Assembly (NCBI GenBank): GCA_015501595.1
Contig: JADNRX010000659.1
Coordinates: 1 to 27,473, forward strand
Origin: Hymenopellis radicata
Taxonomy: Eukaryota; Basidiomycota; Agaricomycetes; Agaricales; Physalacriaceae
Length of the DNA: 27,473 nucleotides
Direction: 5' to 3'
The notes below the pieces were generated by a model. That model was given only the letters and a program-made list of their open reading frames with translations. It was not told the origin of the DNA and did not search any database. Below, in pieces: positions 19,775 to 27,473 of the stretch. Numbering within the stretch: the stretch's first letter is position 1; every line of letters starts with the position of its first letter. The translations under genes and the position numbers were made by a program.

Positions 19775-21362
19775 ATGGCTCAACCGACCGACAGCATTCT
19801 CATAATCGGTGCCGGGTGTTTTGGCATATCTACGGCATATCATCTATTGAAGAGAGGCTTCACGGATGTAACCGTCTTGGATCGGACAGAAACGCTACCT
19901 CCCGTAGATGGTTCCAGTAATGATTTTAATCGAAGTAAGAGCATAGGTGCATCATGTCCTCAGCTATTGACTGTTTCTTCAAGTCGTTCGATCGTCCTAC
20001 TATGACCCATTCTACTCCAAACTGGCTCAAGATGCCATTGCATCCTGGAAAGATCGCGATCTCTTTGGAGACAGTTATCATGAGTACGCAGTGACTCTAA
20101 TGAATCCTGTCCGACGTGTCGTTTACATTCTTCAGATCCGGAGTTCTTGTCCTAGGTGAAAAAGATGACCCTGACGCGTACGCACAACACGCGTACAAGA
20201 ACGATCTTGCAATCGGTCAACGTACAAAGGAACTGAAAGATGGCGAAGAAATACGCCTCCAATTCCATCGACTGTGATCGCAGATGTCGGCGCATTCGAG
20301 AACACAAGCGGCTACATCAACCTCGACAATGGATGGGCTCATGCAGCCCAAGGTGTTGCAGCTCTCACAGCGCGAGTTACCGACCTGGGTGGTAAAGTAA
20401 TACCAGGAAAACCAGTCAGCCAATTGCTGAAGGAAGGCGGGAAGACGGCGGGCGTGCAATGCAAAGACGGGTCCGTTTTCAAGGCCAAATACACTGTCAT
20501 CGCGACCGGCGCTTGGACTGCTTCTACGTTTCCCGAACTCAATACTGGAGCGTTCGTAGCCACTGGGTATGCCTCTGGACAGTATCGCTCTTTTCACGCA
20601 TTGATGAGCTACGGACAGACAATGTGTTACAATGGTTCAACTAACCCCAGAGGAAGGCGACGCGTATCGCGACGTCCCCGTCGTCTTACATTTTGAATCT
20701 GGGTTCTACTGTTTCCCAGTTAGTCCGAATCTCCTCGCATCTCCTGAATTACACTAAAGGCACGTAGCCAAGTGCCGATAATCTAGTGAAAATGGCGATC
20801 CATTCGCGCGGTTACACACATACCCAATCAGATATCTCAACTCCCCGGACGGCTATCAGCAACGGCGACGATGGACTGCGTATTCCCAAGGCCGATGTGC
20901 AAGAACTGAGAGCGTGCTTCAAAAAGGTGTACCCTGAGCTCGCCAAGAAACCGTTCGTGCGCACACGCCTGTGTTGGTGCGTTGAACACTTCTTGTGCCA
21001 TCTCATTATATGGACGCATTCCAGGTACACTGACACGGCCGATGGAGACTGGATTATTGGGCCCCATCCCAGCGACCCTTCGCTCATATTCGCTACCGCA
21101 GGAAATGGCCATGCTTACAAGGTAGTCTCCTCCGCATTCTATCACTCCACGAGTCCAGGACTAACCTTTTGTCACCCAGTTCATTCCCGTGCTTGGTAGA
21201 CTAGTTGCAGACTCCATCCAAGGAACGATGGATGCCGAAACTTCCAAGCGCTTTGCTCTCGATCGTCAAATTGCTGATGCTGACCACTCTCGGGCAGTAA
21301 AGACAGCTCGACGAGAGTTGAACTTGGACGACCTATGTACTCCGGAGGATCTGTTACCCTAA
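19775..21362 (+). CDS. FAD-dependent amine/amino-acid oxidase (sarcosine/saccharopine oxidase-like), frameshifted
   Basis: Exons 19775-19934, 19984-20083, 20136-20566, 20619-20718, 20768-20976, 21025-21121 and 21180-21362, about 426 aa if one missing base is allowed. The N-terminus holds the Rossmann motif ILIIGAGCFGISTAYHLLKR and the Asp/Arg that grips the FAD ribose (VLDRTE). Later blocks typical of the DAO/MSOX-like family are SYHESGVLVLGE, TSGYINLDNGWAHAAQG, TVIATGAWT, RLCWYTDT and FATAGNGHAYKFIPVLG. The Cys of RLCWYT (near residue 333) aligns with the covalent flavin Cys of monomeric sarcosine oxidase. The enzyme should oxidise a secondary amine or N-substituted amino acid with release of H2O2; the substrate is unknown (sarcosine, pipecolate, saccharopine and fructosyl amino acids are options). 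The frame breaks near 20265: EEIRLQF and PSTVIAD are in different frames. It lacks an obvious C-terminal peroxisome signal. Confidence 0.85.
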
Positions 21363-21530
21363 TAGTTTGAATGTCTTTCCGGTAGATGTACGGCCGCATG
21401 AGCGCCACTGGCATCGTGTGTAGTATAATATAACAGTGAAAAAGGAACTAAAAAATCTAGCTTTGTATTGTACACGGAGCTTCAATGCTCCTTTTGCAGT
21501 GATCAAGTATATAAACGCATTAAATCTCCA

Positions 21531-24500
21531 CTACGCTCGGTGTCCAACAAACTCTCTCCACGACTTGACTTCGCTTGGTATCCGTCCCTCTGTGTATTTC
21601 CGCAGCCCGCCCTGAGGTATCTTTTTCGCTAGACTCTCAACGAACAGTTGGGCGTTGCGGGCGTTGTTTAATAACGGCAAGCCAAAGTCAACAGCATTCC
21701 TACAGACCATGAGCATGACATCGTAAAACAGACGAAAGGGTGCTTGCTTACCGGCGGGCAACATAGTCCTCATCCGTGAACGTGAGACCCCGAGACTTGG
21801 CGAGGTTGACGACACATTGTATATCGTATTCGTCGAAGACCTCCCGCAATTTACGCTTATCCTTGGTAGGGAAGAGAATGCGCTTCGCCGTAATGTGTGG
21901 AAGCTCGTTCAAGAACTCCTCCACGACAGTCGAAGAGCAATACAGCTTGAAGCCCAAAGTCACAAATTGCTTCGCGACAGTAACCATTTCCGGGCGAGTG
22001 ATATCACCGCCAATCAACACGCCAGAGTTCGCAGCAGGTACTTTGAAGCCAGTCGTGCTCAGGAGGGAAGCCCAGTATGCCTCATGAATGTCTTTGCCGA
22101 AGCTCGCAACTTCACCGGTGCTGGCCATTTCTGAGAGCACGTCAGGAACGTGAATAGGAAGAAAGGATGAAGAACTAACCAACACCAAGGAAGGGATCCG
22201 CACCACCCAACCGAGTCCAGGAGAACTGGGCAACCTTGATAGAAACGTAGTCCCTTTTTTCGCTCATGAGATCCACCGGCTCTGGCACGTCTTGGCCGAC
22301 GATAGCCGTTGTGGCGGTGTCAATGAAGTTGTGCCCCAAAACTTTGGATACAAAGGGGAATGAGCGGGAAGCACGAAGATTACACTCGATGACTTTCAAC
22401 TGATCCTCCTCGCCTGCGGTTGTTGAAGCCTTCTTGATGATCTGCATGTTGTAAGGTCCAGAGATTTTGAAAGCCTGCGCAACCTTCTCGGCGATGGTCT
22501 TCAGCCGAGAGAGATCCTTTTCGGTCAAGGAGAATGGAGGTAGAACGAGGGTGGCGTCACCAGAATGAACACCGGCGTTCTCGACGTGTTCGGAGACAGC
22601 ATGTACGAGGAGTTTGCCATTGTGGGCAACGGCGTCGACGTCAATTTCTTGAGCATCGTCGATGAATTTGGTGATGACGACCGGATGTAAGGGAGAGACG
22701 GAGGCAGCCGCCGATAAGTTATACTCGAGAGAGGGCTCCTCGTAGACAACGTTCATCGCGGCCCCAGATAGGACATAGGAAGGTCGAATCAGGACAGGGT
22801 ATCTGCGAACGAGTGAGGGCAAGCCAAGTGGAGAAACTAGCTACCTACCCGACGTTCCGAGCGAAGGCTTTAGCCGCTTCCAAACTGGTGACTTCAGTCC
22901 ATGCGGGCTGGTCAACATCAATGCTATCGAGAATGGATGAGAATTTGTGGCGGTCCTCAGCGTTGTCGATTTGCTCCGGGTCCGTTCCAAGTACCTTGAC
23001 TCCATTATGTTTCAACCGGAGTGCGATATTCTGAGGAAGTTGACCTAGGGCGGTTGAATATAGAAAAAATAGACCTAATACAGAAACTTACCACCGACAC
23101 TGACAACGACACCCTGAGAATTTTCGAGCTCATAGATATCCATGACACGTTCGTAACCGAGTTCCTCAAAGTACAGGCGATCGGCTTCGTCGAAATCGGT
23201 GGAGACTGTCTCGGGATTATAGTTGATCATGATGGTCCTCTTTCCCATATCGCGAAGCTTCCTGGCGCAAGTAACAGCACACCAATCGAACTCAACACTG
23301 CTACCGATGCGGTATACACCACTGCCCAAAACCATTGTGCCGTGTTCGTCGAACTCCACATCATGCTCGGAAGCATTGTAAGTCGTGTAGAGGTAGTTGG
23401 TGTGAGCAGGGAATTCAGCTGCAAGAGTGTCGATACGCTTGACGAAGGGTGTGATACTGAGCGTTTTCCGGGCAGCGCGGACAATATCCTCGGTCGAAGA
23501 AACCAAGTCAGCAATCTGAGAATCGGCGAATCCCATGCGTTTCGCGCGCTGCATGAGCTCATAGTCAACAGCTTCGATCTTACCAGCAGCCTTGAGCGCG
23601 TGATGGGTCTGAACAATATTATCAATCTTGTACAAGAACCACTGTCAAGGAATGTCAGTACGAGTGGATTCAAACCGGTTGCCAGACTGACCTTGTCAAT
23701 CTTAGTCAAGTCATGGAGGCGATCGACGGTGTAGCCCTTGTTATACATTGCGTATGCAATTGCGAATAACCGCATGTCGGTCGGCTTCGTCAAAGCCGTG
23801 TCCAAGTCTTCGGGCGATACGTAGGCTTCAAACCCTTTCCACCGAGGATCGACTTGTCGGATAGCTTTTTGCAGACTCTCTTCGAAAGTCCGACCAATAG
23901 CCATGACTTCACCGACGGATTTCATAGATGAGCCAACCTCCCTGTTGACCTGAGAAGAAAATTTGGCCAAGTCCCACTTGGGAATCTTCGTCACAATGTA
24001 ATCAAGCGAAGGCTCAAAGCAAGCTGTGGTAGTCTTCGTAACTGCATTGGGCAGCTCAGGAAGCGTGTGACCGAGGGCGATCTTCGCAGCAGTGTAGGCA
24101 AGAGGATATCCAGTAGCCTTGGAAGCGAGAGCACTGAATTTATATTAGCGCGGACATCCCGGACCATTAAACGTCAGTAAGTCACCTTGAACGACTCAAT
24201 CTAAAGCGATGGAGGTTGGTTGGGTCTAAAGATATAGGGCGGGTATCTCACCGGGCATTGACTTCAATGACACAGTATTCCCGAGAGGTGGGATTGAGTG
24301 CATATTGAATGTTGCATTCACCAATGACTCCTAGATGACGAATGACCTTGAGAGCGGCGCTACGAAGCATGTGGTATTCATCGTCCGGTAATGTCTGTGA
24401 GGGTGCCACGACGATGGAGTCGCCAGTGTGGGTTCCCAAAGGATCGAAGTTTTCCATGTTACAGCAAATAATCGTGTTCTGAGACTCATGAGTATATTAG

Positions 24501-25452
24501 TTAATGATAGACAGAAAGACATACGTCAGCAGCATCCCGAACGACTTCGTACTCGAGTTCCTTCCAACCTTTCATGCTACGTTCGATGAGAACCTGTGGA
24601 CTCAGACTAAGACTCTTTGCCGACAAATCACGCAGTTCGTCCGCATCATCAGCGAAACCAGAAACCAAGACCTCCAAGAGTGAAAGCGGACCGCAAGATA
24701 ACCGGATAACCAATTTCCTCTGCAGCAGCGAGAGCAGCGTTAACAGATGAGACGGCAGTAGACCGGGCGGCAGGGATGTTAATTTCTGAACCATATTTAG
24801 TCGTGTACGGAAACAGATAAACGTTATACTCACCATTGAGAGCCTGAACGAAAAGATCGCGGTCTTCCGAAACTTCCAAAGTCCGAATTGGAGTTCCCAA
24901 AACTTGAACACCGAGCCGTTCGAGGACACCCATCTTGTCGAGAGCAATGCCAACATTCAGGGCACTCTGGCCACCGAAAGTGAGAAGAATACCGTCCGGA
25001 CGTTCCTTTTCCAATACATATGCGACGTAGTCCGCCGTTATAGGCAAGAAGTAGACCTCAGATGCAAGTTGGTGTGAAGTTTGCCAAGTAGCGATGTTGG
25101 GATTGATAAGCACAGCCTGGACGCCCTCCTCGCTGAGAGCTTTGAGGGCCTGTGATCCCGAGTAATCGAATTCTCCAGCCTGGCCGATACTCAGACCACC
25201 GCTTCCCACGACGACGACCTTCTGCACGTTCGGCCTGGGCATTTTTGGGAGAACCTTGGCAGAGATTTTTGCGGGCCAGCTCGGATGGGGAGTTGAGGAC
25301 ATGTTCACCGCTGGGCTTATAATTGCCCACGGCCGGGGCAAGCGACGGCGCGACATATGCTGGAGGTGTGGAGGGCTCGACAGGCGGGTTATTCGTGGGA
25401 GCTGTCGGAGGACCGACGATGCGCACCGGAGCACGCTCATCGTCGCGCTCAT
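21531..25452 (-). CDS. CPA2: Carbamoyl-phosphate synthase, arginine-specific large subunit (frameshifted)
   Basis: Ten exons: 25452-24834, 24785-24525, 24478-24252, 24200-24186, 24133-23692, 23641-23092, 23044-22849, 22802-22180, 22130-21752 and 21699-21531, about 1159 aa once one extra base is ignored. The protein makes carbamoyl phosphate from ammonia (supplied by the small glutaminase subunit), bicarbonate and two ATP. It shows two ATP-grasp halves ([67 protein letters not shown]; then [58 protein letters not shown]) and a C-terminal MGS-like regulatory domain. No aspartate transcarbamylase domain follows, so this is the arginine-pathway rather than the pyrimidine enzyme. The first 50 residues are rich in Arg/Ser and poor in acid, like a mitochondrial presequence. 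A one-base insertion in the T-run at 24662-24664 breaks the glycine loop GGLGSG. Confidence 0.95.
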
Positions 25453-26430
25453 TAGGCAACGAGGACGGCTATAACCTTAGTGACTCGTGTCGAGATAAAA
25501 AGTTTTTTGGAAGCTTCGGCAACGTGACTTGCTGTCGCGTATCGGATTTATCGGCTCGGCTTCAGCCGCTTTGCTACTTCCCACCACACCACCATCTCCA
25601 TGTTCTTCGGTGTTCGAGTATCGGCTTGCGCGTATAGATGGAACAGTTGACTGAAGTGGTTCTTATTTCTTCATAACGCCACCCAAATCTGGATACCGAA
25701 GGCTGCCGTCCTGACCTTGGCGTTCCTCGCCGTTTACGACACTTTGCTGGCCTTCATTGAATGAATATACTGTAACGTGCCTTTGAACATCTGATATGGC
25801 GTCTGGAACCCGCATAGAGTACCGATGCTAGTTCCTTATCAACATTGGCCAGTCCCTCAGGAAATTCACGCACAGTTTTTATATCGTTTTATGTTGACTC
25901 ACTGCCCTTCCGCGGTTCATTCTCTTACGCGAGTGTTGTTGTGATTTAACCGTCTCGTAAGCCCATCTCCTTTCAGTGGTCTATCCGCTACTGACTGATA
26001 CGCGCATCCCAGGTTAATCGCAGGTCCGTGACTCCGTGTGTTGATACGACTACCGCAGTCGTTCATGATTTGAGGTATGTATCCACTTATGCACGTAATC
26101 ACCCTGATAAACATTCGCACATCTTGCGCACATCCGCACTTTACATGAAGTGCTGATAGTAAATGTTTTACACAGTCAACGCTTTAGCCTTGCTTCCGCC
26201 TATTAGCCTCGGGGACTATGAAGCATTGTGGCTGTGGTGCGCAATCATACCTCCATGCAACGAGCTGCCCACTCTGTCTGCATGAAAGGATATCAGATAT
26301 AGCTGAACGCCGGCTAATGGCTCACGCGGCGACCTAATTACCGCCATGACTTCGGAGACAACTACGAATCGATCGGTGATACCCTGGAATCTGGAACGCC
26401 AACGTATATTCCTACCGCGTATACCATGGC
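25453..26430. other. Divergent intergenic region, CPA2 / membrane protein
   Basis: About 1 kb between the CPA2 start (minus) and the core promoter of the plus-strand membrane protein. I see no gene. It contains the perfect TGACTCA site listed separately and a weaker TGACTC at 25481-25486 close to the CPA2 ATG. Confidence 0.45.
25895..25901. promoter_or_regulatory. TGACTCA, Gcn4/Cpc1-type binding site
   Basis: A perfect TGACTCA lies about 440 bp upstream of the CPA2 start codon. This is the consensus of the fungal general amino-acid control activator (Gcn4/CPC1/CpcA), which is known to control arginine-synthesis genes. A 7-bp site can occur by chance, so the link to CPA2 is an inference. Confidence 0.4.
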
Positions 26431-26438
26431 TATAAAAG
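26431..26438 (+). promoter_or_regulatory. TATA box of the membrane-protein gene
   Basis: TATAAAAG lies 56 bp upstream of the ATG at 26487, a normal core promoter distance for a fungal gene with a short leader. Confidence 0.6.
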
Positions 26439-26486
26439 TCTGTATCTCACGCGAGTTGTCTGTAACTTTGTCAACTATTCTTGAAC

Positions 26487-27473
26487 ATGGCCTCCGTTCC
26501 TCTTGATGATGCCGAAAAGGGCGCGGCGAACTTCGTCCTTTCTGCATTCAACACCGACGGACCAAGCACGTCTACTCTAAACGGCAAATGCGAACCAGCC
26601 GTGGCCACTGCAGGGGAGGTCATTCCGGCTATCGTTGTGCGACCCAAGAAGTCGAGAGCAAGCCGATGGATCAGGTTTCGACTGTGGTTCCACCTATCGG
26701 TAATCTCTCGTTCTCTTCACTTCACTGGATACTCAAAACGTTACAGGAAATTCTTTACTCTCGTCATGACTATCAACTGCGTCGGTATCCTGCTAGCCGC
26801 CATCGACAAATGGCACTACCCTCGTCAATACACGGGCGCTTTCGTTCTCGGGAATATTCTGGTCGCCGTACTCATGCGGAACGAACTATTTGGGCGTTTA
26901 CTCTATCTCATTGTGAATACCCTCTTCGCAAAGGTCCGATTACCTTCCTGTACTTCCACTGCTTTTTGACTCACCTTCTCCAGTGGCCACCTCTCTGGTT
27001 CCGCTTGGGATGTACCTCAGTATTACAGCATCTCGGAGGCATACACTCTGGGTGTGCCACTTCGGGCTTCCTTTGGCTCGTCTTCCGACTGGTCCTCATC
27101 TTTATCGACCATAAGGACAATCACGATGCAGTTTTGATAATGGGCGTGCTCACCAATCTAGCAGTAGGCATTTCGATGGTGTCTGCCTTTCCTTGGGTGC
27201 GGAATACCCATCACAAGTACGTCCATCTTCAATTGCAGGAACAATCATTCTAACCGAATATCCTTAGTATATTTGAGAGACATCATCGATTTGTTGGATG
27301 GTAAGTTGCGTCATTCTGAGGTACTTGTTCAAAAACTAAATCCTCTAGGATTGGAGTGGCATGCAGTACGTCCGTCGCTGTACGTTGCTCGCGTATTCTT
27401 ACGCTACCTAGCCTGGGTTTTTGTGGTTTTAGGAGACAGTTACGACTTGGACACTCATTCATGGAATCCAGAC
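26487..27473 (+). CDS. Polytopic membrane protein, TmpA-like (partial, 5' part)
   Basis: Exons 26487-26933, 26984-27216, 27268-27300, 27349-27365 and 27412 to the window end; the 3' part is cut off. After a polar N-terminus of about 60 residues come several membrane spans: FFTLVMTINCVGILLAA, AFVLGNILVAVLM, a block with LGCTSVLQHLGGIHSGCA and LWLVFRLVLIFI, then LIMGVLTNLAVGISMV, and ACTWVFVVLGD. The His-rich RNTHHN and FERHHRFVGW motifs recall the ferric-reductase-like membrane family that includes Aspergillus nidulans TmpA, a protein linked to conidiation signalling; this link rests on remembered motif patterns. The expected cytosolic FAD/NAD domain would lie beyond the window. Coding exons 3 and 4 are only 33 and 17 nt. 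Between WFHL and YRKFF an extra 15 codons, containing good intron signals (GTAATC to TTACAG, 47 nt), suggest either an insertion or a frame disturbance. Confidence 0.65.

Noticed and set aside
20222..20283. 62-nt intron in the FAD oxidase
   Set aside because: Phase-compatible, but it would remove residues (RTKELKDGEEIRLQF) that fit the family spacing; a one-base error explains the data better.
23227..23640. Continuation of the CPA2 frame beyond 23692 without splicing
   Set aside because: After LTKIDK the frame loses all similarity; splicing GTCAGT to GACAG restores [10 protein letters not shown] and the rest of the synthase.
23021..23734. 237-codon open frame on the plus strand
   Set aside because: Antisense shadow of CPA2 exons; no domain, and the minus strand is clearly conserved.
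8573..25452. A biosynthetic cluster built around PAL and the FAD oxidase
   Set aside because: The genes between them (HRD3, SWIB, zinc finger) are housekeeping or regulatory, with no transporter, P450 or synthase next to PAL.

Overview
The window looks like nuclear DNA of a mushroom-forming basidiomycete (probably Agaricomycetes). The evidence is dense genes on both strands, many GT-AG introns of about 45-58 nt with short exons between them, and protein matches to typical basidiomycete families. I rebuilt the genes by choosing splice sites that restore conserved protein sequence, so most gene calls below are multi-exon models rather than single open frames.

Layout from left to right. Positions 1-2700 hold no intact gene, but the minus strand carries coding-like fragments of what may be a decayed gene. 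FCF1 (minus, 2736-3580) encodes a PIN-domain nuclease of the small-subunit processome. A C2H2 zinc-finger/AT-hook protein (plus, 4100-5688) is transcribed divergently from it. From 5689 to 8572 there is no gene; the main content is two abutting copies of a repeat, with the core of the first copy inverted. Then come a complete phenylalanine ammonia-lyase gene (plus, 8573-11188, eight exons), a small single-span membrane protein (minus, 11517-11994), a DEK_C/SWIB chromatin protein (plus, 12305-13270) and a second zinc-finger protein (minus, 13642-14658). After 1.45 kb of intergenic DNA follow a HRD3/SEL1L-type ERAD subunit (minus, 16113-19376), an FAD-dependent amine/amino-acid oxidase (plus, 19775-21362), the large subunit of arginine-specific carbamoyl-phosphate synthase (minus, 21531-25452), and the 5' part of a polytopic membrane protein resembling Aspergillus TmpA (plus, 26487 to beyond the window end).

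The genes do not form a pathway cluster. They are mostly conserved single genes (ribosome biogenesis, ER quality control, arginine synthesis, chromatin) mixed with metabolic genes (PAL, FAD oxidase). I found no CRISPR array, rRNA, tRNA or intact transposase.

Points that deserve a second look are: one-base frameshifts interrupting otherwise conserved genes (CPA2, the FAD oxidase and probably the first zinc-finger gene), which suggest base-level assembly errors or real gene damage; an FCF1 gene whose first coding exon is only the ATG and which has a GC-AG intron; microexons of 15 and 17 nt; a PAL with Met at the residue that usually sets Phe/Tyr preference; and the tandem repeat with the inverted core. 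I did not find a convincing new multi-gene system.
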